DNA of 64,000 nucleotides from Candidatus Rhodoferax mariagerensis (GCA_016719055.1 JADKAW010000004.1:62001-126000); one strand, 5' to 3'; shown: positions 25,582 to 35,535, numbered from the stretch's first letter. The notes: generated by a model not told the origin, from the sequence alone. Numbers and translations: made by a program.

Positions 25582-26136
25582 ATGGCAAAAGTTGCTGTTG
25601 TTTTCCATTCTGGTTATGGCCACACCCTGCGCATGGCGCAATCGGTGGCTGAGGGCGCTGGCGCCGAACTGGTGGCCATTGATGCCGAAGGCAATCTGAC
25701 CGACGCGGGCTGGGCCACTTTGAGCGCGGCCGACGCCATCATCATGGGCAGCCCGACCTACATGGGCACCGTCAGCTGGCAGTTCAAGAAGTTTGCCGAT
25801 GCCTCCAGCAAAGCCTGGTTCAGCCAGGCCTGGAAAGACAAGATTTTTGGCGGCTTTACCGCCAGTGCCAACGTCAACGGCGACAAACACTCCACCCTGC
25901 ATTACTTCATGACGCTGGCCATGCAGCACGGCGGCATCTGGGTCGGCACCGGCCTGCTTTACAACACCACCAAAGCCTCTGATCGCTCTGATGTCAATTT
26001 CCTGGCGTCCAGTGGCGGCCCGATGGCGCAAACACCGGGCGATGTGGGTGGCGCTGACATGAACACCGGTGACCTGGAGACAGCTCGTCTGTTTGGCCAG
26101 CGGGTGGCCGAGGTCACAGCTAAATTTATTGCCTGA
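25582..26136 (+). CDS. Flavodoxin-fold NAD(P)H oxidoreductase (WrbA-like)
   Basis: 184 residues with the flavodoxin fold. The FMN phosphate loop is HSGYGHTLRMAQSV at residues ~9-22, then MGSPTYMGTVSWQFKKFAD and GFTASANVNGDKHSTL, typical of WrbA/NAD(P)H:quinone oxidoreductases and related NADPH-dependent FMN proteins. The start has AAGGAG upstream. It probably forms an operon with pirin and may give protection from quinone or oxidative stress, by family analogy. Confidence 0.9.
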   Translation: MAKVAVVFHSGYGHTLRMAQSVAEGAGAELVAIDAEGNLTDAGWATLSAADAIIMGSPTYMGTVSWQFKKFADASSKAWFSQAWKDKIFGGFTASANVNGDKHSTLHYFMTLAMQHGGIWVGTGLLYNTTKASDRSDVNFLASSGGPMAQTPGDVGGADMNTGDLETARLFGQRVAEVTAKFIA

Positions 26137-26144
26137 TCTCAACA

Positions 26145-26212
26145 ATTTTTGGCATTTTTCGTCATTAACCCTTGTACTGATTGCGCTAGGCGCTATTGAT
26201 AATGTAGCTAAT
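26145..26212 (-). repeat. Dispersed 30-bp-core repeat, copy 8 (intergenic)
   Basis: Core at 26167-26196 (AAGGGTTAA variant). It lies between the flavodoxin-like gene and the TonB-dependent receptor. Confidence 0.75.
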
Positions 26213-26318
26213 TAGCGTCACTTGACGGCATCGGCCGGGCAAAAGGGATCGCCTGCTATAGTTTTTGGCAGGTATCGGGGGCAAAATTCATGATATTCCT
26301 CAAATGAGCGTGGATTTC

Positions 26319-28319
26319 ATGAAGTACCTTCCGAGCATTTTTTTTGCCCCATATTTTGAGCGTGGCCGGGCCGGAACGCTGTTGGTGTTTTTGTTGGTTG
26401 CTAGCCACTGCGCCAACGCCCAAAATCGGGCTGAACTGTCTGAGGCAGATTTTTTGAGCGATATGCCGGTTGTGCTGTCGGTGTCGCGTTTGCCGCAGCG
26501 GCTGGACGATACCCCGGGCGCTGTCACCTTGCTGGATCGTGAAAGCATTCGCCGTACTGGCGCACGTGACGTGGTCGACCTGCTGCGCCTGGTGCCCGGG
26601 TTTCAGGTCAGCAACTCGTTTGAAAGTGTGGCACCGCTGGCCAGTTACCACGGCGCGTTTGACAGTTATTCCAACCGACTCGAGTTGCTGATTGATGGCC
26701 GCTCTGCCTATTCGCCGTTTTTTATTGGCAGCATTGGGCCGGGCCTGCAGACGGTAGCCATCGAAGACATCGAGCGCATCGAGGTACTGCGTGGCTCCAA
26801 CTCGGCGGCCTATGGTGCCAGGGCCATCATGGGTGTGATCAATATCGTGACCCGGCACAGTGCGGACACGCTGGGCAGTCAGGGTGCCCTGGCAGTGGGC
26901 GAGAATGGCGTGCGTGATGTGCAGGGGCAAGTGGGTTGGGACACAGAGCGTGCCACCTTTCGGATCACGGCTGACCGCAGGGCAGATGATGGGCTGGTCG
27001 GTTCGAACGGCCACAACCGCATCATGCGGGCAAATTTTCGCTCAGACCTGCGGCTGTCAGCCAGTGACGAAGTCCAACTGCGTTTGGGCAGCTACGTGAT
27101 TGATTCAGGCAAGGGATTTACCGGCAATGTGGATAACCCACCCAGAGATGCCCGGTTTGCATCGGATTACGCGCAGCTTGACTGGCGACGCAGCCTGGGG
27201 GCGGATGAAGACATTGCGCTCAAGCTGTCGCACAGCCAAGAGCGGTATGCCGACAGTTACCTGTATTCGCTGAAAAGTCTTGGCATTGACGACAACTACG
27301 TCGTCGATCTCAGCGGGCAGGCCAGCAGTGATGTGGTGTCGCTGCAGCACACCTTGCGGCTGAACAATGCGCTGCGCATGGTGTGGGGTGCGGAGTTTCG
27401 TCACGAGCAGGTGTTGTCACGCGCGTTCTTTAACAACAGCCATGCGCTGGTCAACGATTTCTCCCGACTGTTTGGCAACCTGGAGTGGCGCGCCAAGCCC
27501 TCGGTGGTGGTAAACCTCGGAGCGATGGCAGAAAGAAGCAGTGTCAACGGAGAAAATTTTGCGCCTCGCCTGATGGTCAATTGGCACATGACGGCGGGTC
27601 AGACCTTGCGCGGCGGTGTCTCCAAAGCCTTCCGCCCACCCAGTAGCTACGAAAAATTTGCGGATGTTCGTTACGTCTATAAAGGTAACTTGCTGGGTGT
27701 TACAACTGTGGCCACAGGCCAGGTGCAAACCGAAAATGTCACGTCCCGCGAAATCGGCTACCTGGGTGAATTTCCCAAATGGGGTCTGAGCCTGGACGTG
27801 CGTGCTTTTCATGAACAGATCAACGGCTTTATCCGCCAGATCAACAACACCGTGCCGCGCTACTACACCAATGACGAAAGCTTTGCCATCAAGGGGCTTG
27901 AGTACCAGGCCAAATGGACACCCTGGGCCGGTGCCCGGCTGGTGTGGGGACAAAGCTATACAGACATTGGGGCCAAGACTTACATCGACGATTCTGCCGG
28001 GTTTATCAACCTGTCTGGCACGCCGCTGGCGGCCCCCAAGCTGGCCAACAGCCTGACTTTTTCTCAACAACTGCCGGGGCAGCTGGATCTGACCCTGATG
28101 CACCAGGACAATGGCACGGCGGCCCTGGTCGGTTCGGGTTCTGGCAGCCGGGTTGCCATGACGCGCACTGACCTGCGCCTGGCCAGGTCGCTGCGCTGGG
28201 GCAGCAGACGCGGGGAGATGGCGCTGGTGGTGCAAAACATGGGCGTGCCCTACCCGGACTTCAACTCCCATTTTCAGTTTCAGCGACGCGCTTACCTGAC
28301 CCTGCGCTTACAAGACTGA
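26319..28319 (+). CDS. TonB-dependent outer-membrane receptor
   Basis: About 666 residues. A signal-peptide hydrophobic stretch ends near HCANA, followed by the plug domain (VVLSVSRLPQRLDDTPGAVTLLDRESIRRTGARDVVDLLRLVPG, split here by conserved plug motifs), a GSNSAAYGARAIMGVINIVTRH plug end, and a 22-strand barrel ending in an aromatic-rich RAYLTLRLQD. The start at 26319 is chosen for signal-peptide shape; 26304 is also possible. Eight bases separate it from a substrate-binding protein and a sensor kinase, so it may feed a sensory circuit instead of an importer. The ligand is unknown; the barrel resembles colicin I/BtuB-type receptors only generally. Confidence 0.9.
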   Translation: MKYLPSIFFAPYFERGRAGTLLVFLLVASHCANAQNRAELSEADFLSDMPVVLSVSRLPQRLDDTPGAVTLLDRESIRRTGARDVVDLLRLVPGFQVSNSFESVAPLASYHGAFDSYSNRLELLIDGRSAYSPFFIGSIGPGLQTVAIEDIERIEVLRGSNSAAYGARAIMGVINIVTRHSADTLGSQGALAVGENGVRDVQGQVGWDTERATFRITADRRADDGLVGSNGHNRIMRANFRSDLRLSASDEVQLRLGSYVIDSGKGFTGNVDNPPRDARFASDYAQLDWRRSLGADEDIALKLSHSQERYADSYLYSLKSLGIDDNYVVDLSGQASSDVVSLQHTLRLNNALRMVWGAEFRHEQVLSRAFFNNSHALVNDFSRLFGNLEWRAKPSVVVNLGAMAERSSVNGENFAPRLMVNWHMTAGQTLRGGVSKAFRPPSSYEKFADVRYVYKGNLLGVTTVATGQVQTENVTSREIGYLGEFPKWGLSLDVRAFHEQINGFIRQINNTVPRYYTNDESFAIKGLEYQAKWTPWAGARLVWGQSYTDIGAKTYIDDSAGFINLSGTPLAAPKLANSLTFSQQLPGQLDLTLMHQDNGTAALVGSGSGSRVAMTRTDLRLARSLRWGSRRGEMALVVQNMGVPYPDFNSHFQFQRRAYLTLRLQD

Positions 28320-28326
28320 GCCCGGC

Positions 28327-29298
28327 ATGACCCTAGGTTTGCGCCACCTTCTGCTCAGCCTGGCACTTTTGGTGCTGGGGACGGCGGTTCAGGCGCAGGG
28401 CCCGGGGTCGTCCGGGACGCCAGAGTTGCAACTGGTGATCGTCAGCAGCGACACCACTGCTGCCTATGCGGACGCTGCCCGCGCCCTGAGCGCGCCCTTG
28501 AAGCAACAGGGTTACCCTGACGATTTGGTGCGGCACATGACCGCTGCCGAGTTTTCCGGTGCACTCAAATTGGGCCAGGTACCCCGTGCGCGGGTGTTTG
28601 TGGCACTGGGTGCAGAGGCTGCAGCGGTGCTGGCGCAGAGCCATGTCACGGCACCGGTGATTTGCGCCCTGATTCCTCGCAATAGTTTTGAGCGCGTGCT
28701 GCGCAGCAGCAATCGCCGGGCGTCGAGTTTATTGACCGCGATTTACCTGGACCAGCCCTTGTATCGCCAGTTGGCGTTGGTCCGGTTGGCGTTGCCGCAG
28801 GCCAGGCGATTGGGCGTGCTGGCCGGCCCGGATTCCGCCAGCCGAGTGGCCGCCTTGAAACTGCTGGCTTCGGGCACCGAATTGACGGTGGTGGACGCCC
28901 GGGTGGATGCTGGAAGCGGCCTTTTTTCAGCGCTGAAGCATGTGCTTGACGACAGTGACGTGCTGCTGGCTTTGGCGGACCCGCTGGTTTACAACAGCAA
29001 CAGCATCCAGAACATATTGTTGTCGGCGTTTCGGGCCAAGGTGCCCATGATCGGATTTTCGCCGGCCTATCTGCGCGCTGGCACCCTGTTGAGTCTGCAC
29101 ACCACTCCAGCGCAAACCGGGTTACAGGCGGCGGCACTGGTGATGGATGTCCTGCGTGACAAGTCGTTGCCGCCGAGTCCGCTCGAATCGGCTGATTTTG
29201 AGGTGGCTGTGAATGAGCATGTGGCACGGGCCATGAATGTGGCGCTTGACGCCGTCGCCCTGCGCCTGGAATTGCGCCGACTGGAGCGCCTGCCATGA
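28327..29298 (+). CDS. Periplasmic binding protein, ABC-type (COG2984-like)
   Basis: 323 residues with a clear signal peptide (LLLSLALLVLGTAVQA). The fold pattern is that of type I periplasmic binding proteins of the uncharacterised COG2984/TrpX-like group: LVIVSSDTTAAYADAARAL, VFVALGAEAAAVLAQS, RLGVLAGPDSASR and VPMIGFSPAYLRAGTLLSL. No ABC permease or ATPase is nearby. It sits between a TonB receptor and a hybrid sensor kinase (4-nt overlap with the latter), so I infer it presents a ligand to the kinase in the periplasm. The ligand cannot be deduced. Confidence 0.8.
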   Translation: MTLGLRHLLLSLALLVLGTAVQAQGPGSSGTPELQLVIVSSDTTAAYADAARALSAPLKQQGYPDDLVRHMTAAEFSGALKLGQVPRARVFVALGAEAAAVLAQSHVTAPVICALIPRNSFERVLRSSNRRASSLLTAIYLDQPLYRQLALVRLALPQARRLGVLAGPDSASRVAALKLLASGTELTVVDARVDAGSGLFSALKHVLDDSDVLLALADPLVYNSNSIQNILLSAFRAKVPMIGFSPAYLRAGTLLSLHTTPAQTGLQAAALVMDVLRDKSLPPSPLESADFEVAVNEHVARAMNVALDAVALRLELRRLERLP

Positions 29299-31262
29299 AG
29301 GTGCCAGATATTCGTCTGCGCATGTTGCTGGCAGCCCTGCTGCCGGTGGTGCTGATCAGCACTTTGTTGGCGGTGTTTTTTATGTTTGCCCGGTTTGACG
29401 ACATGCAAGAGTCGTATTTGGCGCGCACCCGCTCGCTGGCCCGCCAACTGGCGCTGGCCAGCGAATATGGCCTGTTTTCAGGCAACGAGGCGCAACTGCG
29501 TGCCTTGGCCCAAGGTGCCTTGCGCGAGCCCGACGTGCGTTGGGTGGCCGTGTTTGACGTGAATGGCAAAAGTCTGGTCAGCGTTGGCGACGACGGTGGA
29601 CTCAACCTGCTCAGCTTAGACGGGCGTGACGGCCAAGGCATCGACACGGTGCGCGGGCTTGACCTGCTGTCGCAACCGGTTTTTGCGAGCGGCCTCAAGC
29701 TCGAAGATGTTTACGAGGATTTCGCCGCACCTGCTGTTGATACTACGCGGCTGTTGGGTCAGGTTCGTGTCACTTTTTCAAGACAAACGCTTTACGACCG
29801 GCGCCACATCATGATGTTGCTGGGTGCTTTGATTGGTGGCTTGGGGCTGCTGTTTGGGTTGGTGTTGGCTGCTTTTCTGAGCCGCGGCGTGATACGACCC
29901 ATCATGCGCATCAGAGCGTTGGTCGAATGCATCAGACAAGGCGACTTTGCAGCCGTGTGGGAGTCTCGCTCGCGTGCTGCTGTGCATGAAGGAGATCCCT
30001 TGTACGACCTTCAGATTCACCTCTACCAGATGGCCGATCGACTGGCCTTTGTGCGCGATGACCTGGAGCATCAGGTGACCCTGGCAACCCAGGCGCTGCG
30101 CGAGAAAAAAGAGGAAGCAGAGCTCGCCAACATGGCGAAATCACGTTTTCTGGCGGCGGCCAGCCATGATTTGCGCCAACCGATCCATGCACTGGGCATG
30201 TTTGTGACACGTTTGGCACAGCTGTCGCATGATTCCCAGACGCGCACGCTGGTTGACCAGCTCGAAGCCTCGGTGCGTGCCATGCAGAATCTGCTCGATG
30301 GCTTGCTGGACATCTCGCGCCTGGAAGCACAGGCGGTTCTGGTCAACAAGCGGTCATTTGCGCTGGAGCCGTTATTGGAGCAGTTGCAGCACGACCTGGA
30401 GCGCACTGCTGCAGAAAAGGGCTTGCGTTTGCGCATTCGCTCCAGTTCCTTGTGGGTCCACAGTGACGCCACGCTGGTCTACCGCGTGCTGCTGAATCTG
30501 GCGTCCAACGCCTTGCGTTATACCGATCGCGGTGGTGTGCTGATCGCTGCCCGCCCATGTGACGCGGGTCAGCAGGTGCGGCTAGAGGTGTGGGACAGTG
30601 GCATTGGTATTGCCCCTGAGCACCAGGAAGCGGTGTTCAGCGAGTTTTACCAGGTCGCCAATGCTGCCCGTGACCGCACCAAGGGGCTGGGCCTGGGCTT
30701 GAATATCGTGCGTCGCACCTTAGCCCTGCTGGGGCATCGGCTTGACATGGTTTCCGGTCTGGGTCAGGGAACACGTTTTGCCATGCTGTTGCCGCGCGCG
30801 CCACCGCAACCGGTGCAGTTGCTTCAAGCACCGGCAGAGATCGTGTCTGCCGACGATTTGCGCGGTGTGACGGCACTGGTGGTCGAAGACGACGAATTGG
30901 TGCGGGCAGCGCTGATGGCATTGCTGGAGGGTTGGGGCCTGCAGGTCTGCGAGGCCAGCGGGATGCTGGAGGCCGTGAAACTGCTTGAAACCGGTTGCCA
31001 GCCTGCCGTCATCATCAGCGACTACCGGTTGCAGGATGGCTACGATGGTCTTGAAGTGGTGCACGAGCTGCGCCGCCTGCTGAAGTCGTCAACACCGGCC
31101 TGCCTGATGAGTGGCGACACCGACGCTGAGCTGATGCAGGCCGCCAAACATGCCGGATTGACGCTGTTGCACAAACCGGTTCGACCCGCCAAGCTGCGCA
31201 GTTTGCTACGCCGTCTGGTGGTCAATCTGCAAGCTGATCAGCGCGACGACGACTTGCCGTAG
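29295..31262 (+). CDS. Hybrid sensor histidine kinase with HAMP and receiver
   Basis: 655-residue inner-membrane kinase. TM1 at about residues 10-32, a periplasmic domain of about 135 residues, TM2 at about 171-195, then HAMP. The HisKA motif ASHDLRQPIHALGMF has His291, and the HATPase has NLASNALRYTD and GLGLGLNIV. A C-terminal receiver carries Asp576 in ISDYRLQDGYDG and Lys in HKPVRP. It overlaps the upstream binding protein by 4 nt. The 3' end overlaps a convergent NarL-type regulator by 25 nt, its likely partner. Confidence 0.93.
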   Translation: MKVPDIRLRMLLAALLPVVLISTLLAVFFMFARFDDMQESYLARTRSLARQLALASEYGLFSGNEAQLRALAQGALREPDVRWVAVFDVNGKSLVSVGDDGGLNLLSLDGRDGQGIDTVRGLDLLSQPVFASGLKLEDVYEDFAAPAVDTTRLLGQVRVTFSRQTLYDRRHIMMLLGALIGGLGLLFGLVLAAFLSRGVIRPIMRIRALVECIRQGDFAAVWESRSRAAVHEGDPLYDLQIHLYQMADRLAFVRDDLEHQVTLATQALREKKEEAELANMAKSRFLAAASHDLRQPIHALGMFVTRLAQLSHDSQTRTLVDQLEASVRAMQNLLDGLLDISRLEAQAVLVNKRSFALEPLLEQLQHDLERTAAEKGLRLRIRSSSLWVHSDATLVYRVLLNLASNALRYTDRGGVLIAARPCDAGQQVRLEVWDSGIGIAPEHQEAVFSEFYQVANAARDRTKGLGLGLNIVRRTLALLGHRLDMVSGLGQGTRFAMLLPRAPPQPVQLLQAPAEIVSADDLRGVTALVVEDDELVRAALMALLEGWGLQVCEASGMLEAVKLLETGCQPAVIISDYRLQDGYDGLEVVHELRRLLKSSTPACLMSGDTDAELMQAAKHAGLTLLHKPVRPAKLRSLLRRLVVNLQADQRDDDLP

Positions 31263-31885
31263 CCCCAGCGCCCAGCTTCCAGCGCGGCTTGCATGCGGGT
31301 TTTGACACCGAAGCCCCGCAAAATGCTGGTGACATGATTTTTGGTGGTCTCGTCCGACAACTCCAGACGGTCGCTGATTTCGCGGTTGCTGCATCCTTCC
31401 AGCAAAAGCCGCAGCACTTCTTCCTGGCGTAGCGTGAAAACGGGTGGGGTGTTGCAGGTGCCGTCATCACCATCGCCCGCCACTGCGCTGCTGAATTCAA
31501 GCGGCACATAAATTTCACCACTCAGCACTTGCCGCAGGGCACGCAACAACTCATCACTCAAGCCTGATTTGGTGATGAAACCAGCCGCTCCATGGGCCAG
31601 CACACGTTGCATGATGCTTGGATTGGCCGAGCCCGACAAGATGACGATTGGGAGCTCAGGGTGCTTCTTACCAAAAACGGACAACGCTGCCAGTCCATTC
31701 ATGTCGGGCAGGTGGTAATCGAGCAGCACCAGATCCAGATCGAGGTGGGTTTTAGCCAGCAAAAACGCATCCCGGCAGTTGGGTGCTTGCAACACTTCAG
31801 TGGGCTCATCCGGCATTAGCCCCTGCAACACCTGACACAGGCCTTCGCGCACCAGTGCATGATCATCAACCACCAGGATTTTCAA
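31238..31885 (-). CDS. NarL/FixJ-type response regulator with TTG start
   Basis: 215 residues from a TTG at 31885 (reading LKILVVDDHALVREG); no ATG or GTG lies at the expected N-terminus, and the frame upstream is not receiver-like. The receiver has D7/D8 and phospho-acceptor D56 in LLDYHLPDMNG, Lys in TKSGLSDE, and a LuxR HTH (TLRQEEVLRLLLEGCSNREISDRL). It is convergent with and slightly overlapping the hybrid kinase, so probably its output regulator, possibly acting on the receptor operon. Only 36 bp separate it from the divergent dnaE start. Confidence 0.88.
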   Translation of the reverse strand: MKILVVDDHALVREGLCQVLQGLMPDEPTEVLQAPNCRDAFLLAKTHLDLDLVLLDYHLPDMNGLAALSVFGKKHPELPIVILSGSANPSIMQRVLAHGAAGFITKSGLSDELLRALRQVLSGEIYVPLEFSSAVAGDGDDGTCNTPPVFTLRQEEVLRLLLEGCSNREISDRLELSDETTKNHVTSILRGFGVKTRMQAALEAGRWGYGKSSSR

Positions 31886-31921
31886 GAAAATTGCCCCAAC
31901 TGCTTTCCTACAATGCAGGCT

Positions 31922-34900
31922 ATGTTTGTACATTTGCGCCTGCACACCGAATTTTCCGTCATCGACGGCACCAACCGTATCGATGATATCGTCAAGTCGG
32001 CTGTTTCCGACAACCAGCCTGCATTGGCCATCACAGACCTGAGCAATCTTTTTGGTGCCATCAAGTTTTACAAAGAAGGCCGCAAGCGCGGTATCAAGCC
32101 GATTGTTGGCGCAGAGATCTGGCTGGAAGGGCTGGGCAAAGATGTCGCACAACTGTCGCGCGTGCTCTTGCTGGTGCAAAACCACCAGGGCTACCTGAAC
32201 CTGTCAGAACTGCTGGCCCGCGCCTGGACCCAGAGCGGCGCGCGCGCGCAGGCGGTGATCAGCATGGCGTGGCTGACCGAGCTCCATGGCGGCTTGATTT
32301 GTCTCTCGGGCGCGCAGGCCGGGCCGGTGGGTCTGGCGCTCCTGCAAGGCGACGAGGCGCGGGCTTTCGACGCTGCCATGCTACTCTCAAGCCTGTTTGT
32401 GCATCGGTTCTACCTAGAACTGCAGCGGGCCGGTCGGCCCGAAGACGAACCCCAGGTGGCTGCGGCGGTGCAACTGGCGCAGCGTATGCAACTGCCAGTG
32501 GTGGCCACACATCCGATTCAGTTTGCCGGCCCTGATGATTTTGAGGCGCATGAAGCCCGGGTTTGTATTGCCGAAGGTGAAATATTGGCCAATCCGCGCC
32601 GGATACGCCGGTTCACCCGTGAGCAACACTTTAAAACCGCCGCGCAGATGGCCGAGTTGTTTGCCGACGTGCCCAGTGCGCTGTCCAACAGCTTGGAGAT
32701 TGCCAAACGCTGCAACCTGAGCCTGGTGCTGGGCAAGCCGCAGTTGCCTGATTTTCCAATTCCACCCGTCAATGGCGTGGTGATGGCCCCAGAGGACTAC
32801 TTTCGCTATGCCTCGCACGAGGGGCTGAAAGATCGCATGGCTCGCCTGTACCCGGATGCCGCTGAACGCGAGAAACAAATGCCAAGGTATGTGGAGCGGC
32901 TTGAGTTTGAGTTGGGCACCATTCTCAAGATGGGTTTTCCGGGCTATTTCTTGATTGTGGGCGATTTCATCAACTGGGCCAAAAACAACGGCTGTCCGGT
33001 TGGGCCGGGGCGCGGCTCTGGAGCTGGCAGTCTGGTCGCCTATGCGCTCAAGATCACTGACCTGGACCCTTTGCAATACAACCTGCTGTTTGAGCGCTTT
33101 CTGAACCCTGAGCGTGTCTCGATGCCCGACTTTGACATCGACTTTTGCCAGGGCAACCGCGACCGCGTGATTGACTACGTCAAAGACAAATACGGCAAAA
33201 ATGCCGTGAGTCAGATCGCCACCTTTGGCACCATGGCCGCGCGCGCCGCCATTCGTGACGTGGGCCGGGTGCTGGACATGAGCTACACCTTTTGCGACGG
33301 CATCAGCAAGCTGATTCCGAACAAACCAGGCGTAGCCGTCACCCTGCAGTTGCCACCACCGGGCCATAAAAAAGACGACAAGCTGGTCTATGCCACTGAG
33401 GCCGAGCCGATTCTGGCTGAGCGAGAGGCCAAAGAAGAAGACGTGCGTACGCTGCTCAAGCTGGCCCGCGAACTTGAAGGCATGACTCGCAATATTGGCA
33501 TGCACGCGGGCGGGGTGCTGATTGCACCTGGCAAACTGACTGATTTTTGCCCGCTGTACCAGCAGCCGGGCAGCGATTCGGCGGTGAGCCAGTACGACAA
33601 AAACGACGTGGAGTCGGTCGGGCTGGTCAAGTTTGACTTTTTGGGACTGGCCACGCTGACTATTCTGGAAATTGCCCGCGAGCTGATCATCAAGCGACAT
33701 CAGGGGCAGGAGAAATTTTCCTTTGAGAACTTGCCACTGGATGACAAGGCGGTTTACAAGCTGTTTCAGGATGGCAAGACCGAGGCAGTCTTTCAGTTTG
33801 AATCGCGCGGCATGCAGGGCATGCTCAAAGACGCCAAACCGACCCGCCTGGAAGACTTGATTGCGCTCAACGCCCTTTACCGCCCCGGCCCGATGGACCT
33901 GATTCCGAGCTTTGTGGCGCGCAAACACGGCCGCGAAGAGGTTGTCTACCCGCATCCGCTGGTGGCCGAGATGTTGTCCGAGACTTACGGCATCATGGTA
34001 TACCAGGAGCAGGTGATGCAGACCGCACAGATTCTGGGCGGCTATTCGTTGGGCGGCGCTGACATGCTGCGCCGTGCCATGGGCAAAAAGGATGCCGAAG
34101 AGATGGCCCGGCACCGCCAGATTTTCCGCGATGGTGCCCTCAAGAACGACATCAGCCAGGACAAGGCCGATGAGGTGTTTGACCTGATGGAGAAATTTGC
34201 CGGCTATGGGTTTAACAAGAGCCACGCCGCGGCCTACTCGCTGCTGGCTTACCACACCGCCTGGCTCAAGGTGCACTACACCGCCGAGTTCTTTTGCGCC
34301 AACATGACGGTGGAGATGGACGACACCGACAAGCTTAAAGTCTTGCTGGAAGACGCCCTGTCAATGGGCTTGACGTTTGAGGCACCCGATGTGAATCGCG
34401 GTGGCAGCCGCTTTGAGCCGGTGTCTGACAGCGTGATTCGTTATGGCCTGAGCGCCGTGAAGGGCAGTGGCGAACAGGCCATTGAGGCCATTGTGGCGGC
34501 GCGCCAGGGCCGGGGCGTCGGGCCCATGGGTGATGTGGCGGGGCCGTTTAAAAGCCTGTTTGACTTTTGTGCCCGGGTGGACCGCAGCCGCATCAACAAA
34601 CGCACGGTCGAGGCCTTGATCAAAGCCGGTGCTTTTGACAGCCTGAACCGTAACCGCGCCAGTCTGCTCGCCAGTGTGGACCTGGCCTTTGAATTTGGTG
34701 CTGCGGCCCTGGCCAATGCCAACCAGTGCAGCCTGTTTGACATGGGTGATGGGAACACCCATGGCAGTAGCACGCAAGAGCCCGAGCTGGTGCAAGCCAC
34801 ACCCTGGGGCGTCAAAGAGACCCTGGCGTTTGAGAAGACGGCGGTGGGCTTTTACATGTCAGGCCATCTGTTTGATGAGGTGGTGCAAGAGGTGCGCCGA

Positions 34901-35482
34901 TTTGCCAAGCGCCCGATTGCCGATCTGATCGACACCCGCGAGCCGCAGCTGCTAGCCGGCATCGTGACGGACCTGCGTGTCATCAATGGCCAGCGCGGCA
35001 AGCTGGCGTTGTTCAAGCTGGACGACAAATCGGGCGTGATCGAGGCGCGCGCGGATGAAGCCTTGATCAATGCGCATAAAAATATATTGAAAGATGACGA
35101 GCTGATTGTGGTCATGGGTAAAGTGCAGCCTGATCGCTTTTCAGGTGGCATGCAACTGACCGTGATCCAGCTCTGGAGCCTGGAAGCCGCGCGCTGCCGC
35201 TTTGGCAAACACCTGCTGGTGAGTTTGCCGCGCTCCACGGGCGGCCGTGCAATGGATGTGGCGCGCTTGCTCAAAGATTATCCGGCCCAGCGTGAGACCA
35301 CCGAGCAGGGTGACCTGTGGCGGGGTTTGGGCGTGCGGCTGGCCCTGACTTGCCAGGGTGACGCCGGTGCAGCCAGCGCCGAGCTGCAGCTGGCAGAAGC
35401 CCGGTTTTACCCAAGCGATGCGGCACTGGCCAGCTGGTGGGCGCAGGCGGCACCTGGAACTGCCCTGATTATTTATGAGTAA
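31922..35482 (+). CDS. dnaE: DNA polymerase III alpha subunit
   Basis: Replicative polymerase catalytic subunit. The ATG at 31922 gives 1186 residues beginning MFVHLRLHTEFSVIDG, the normal DnaE N-terminus and PHP domain; in-frame starts further upstream would fall inside the divergent regulator. The catalytic PDFDIDF has D403, D405 and D407. The palm and fingers (GPGRGSGAGSLVAYAL, NIGMHAGGVLIAPG), beta-binding region and OB fold (VMGKVQPDRFSGGMQLTV) are all present. Intact full length. The promoter must overlap the neighbouring regulator gene. Confidence 0.98.
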   Translation: MFVHLRLHTEFSVIDGTNRIDDIVKSAVSDNQPALAITDLSNLFGAIKFYKEGRKRGIKPIVGAEIWLEGLGKDVAQLSRVLLLVQNHQGYLNLSELLARAWTQSGARAQAVISMAWLTELHGGLICLSGAQAGPVGLALLQGDEARAFDAAMLLSSLFVHRFYLELQRAGRPEDEPQVAAAVQLAQRMQLPVVATHPIQFAGPDDFEAHEARVCIAEGEILANPRRIRRFTREQHFKTAAQMAELFADVPSALSNSLEIAKRCNLSLVLGKPQLPDFPIPPVNGVVMAPEDYFRYASHEGLKDRMARLYPDAAEREKQMPRYVERLEFELGTILKMGFPGYFLIVGDFINWAKNNGCPVGPGRGSGAGSLVAYALKITDLDPLQYNLLFERFLNPERVSMPDFDIDFCQGNRDRVIDYVKDKYGKNAVSQIATFGTMAARAAIRDVGRVLDMSYTFCDGISKLIPNKPGVAVTLQLPPPGHKKDDKLVYATEAEPILAEREAKEEDVRTLLKLARELEGMTRNIGMHAGGVLIAPGKLTDFCPLYQQPGSDSAVSQYDKNDVESVGLVKFDFLGLATLTILEIARELIIKRHQGQEKFSFENLPLDDKAVYKLFQDGKTEAVFQFESRGMQGMLKDAKPTRLEDLIALNALYRPGPMDLIPSFVARKHGREEVVYPHPLVAEMLSETYGIMVYQEQVMQTAQILGGYSLGGADMLRRAMGKKDAEEMARHRQIFRDGALKNDISQDKADEVFDLMEKFAGYGFNKSHAAAYSLLAYHTAWLKVHYTAEFFCANMTVEMDDTDKLKVLLEDALSMGLTFEAPDVNRGGSRFEPVSDSVIRYGLSAVKGSGEQAIEAIVAARQGRGVGPMGDVAGPFKSLFDFCARVDRSRINKRTVEALIKAGAFDSLNRNRASLLASVDLAFEFGAAALANANQCSLFDMGDGNTHGSSTQEPELVQATPWGVKETLAFEKTAVGFYMSGHLFDEVVQEVRRFAKRPIADLIDTREPQLLAGIVTDLRVINGQRGKLALFKLDDKSGVIEARADEALINAHKNILKDDELIVVMGKVQPDRFSGGMQLTVIQLWSLEAARCRFGKHLLVSLPRSTGGRAMDVARLLKDYPAQRETTEQGDLWRGLGVRLALTCQGDAGAASAELQLAEARFYPSDAALASWWAQAAPGTALIIYE

Positions 35483-35535
35483 TCGGGCTCTAGTCCTTAT
35501 TGATATTGCGCTTCTAGCTATTAAAAGTGAAGCTA
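35483..35535 (-). repeat. Dispersed 30-bp-core repeat, copy 9 (between dnaE and tolA)
   Basis: Core at 35492-35521. It fills the whole 50-bp gap between two convergent genes, and the outer edge of the repeat touches the tolA stop codon (TAG, 35533-35535). Confidence 0.8.

Noticed and set aside
32414..34276. 620-codon open frame antisense to dnaE
   Set aside because: Composition-driven shadow; residues follow complementary codon pattern with no domain signal.
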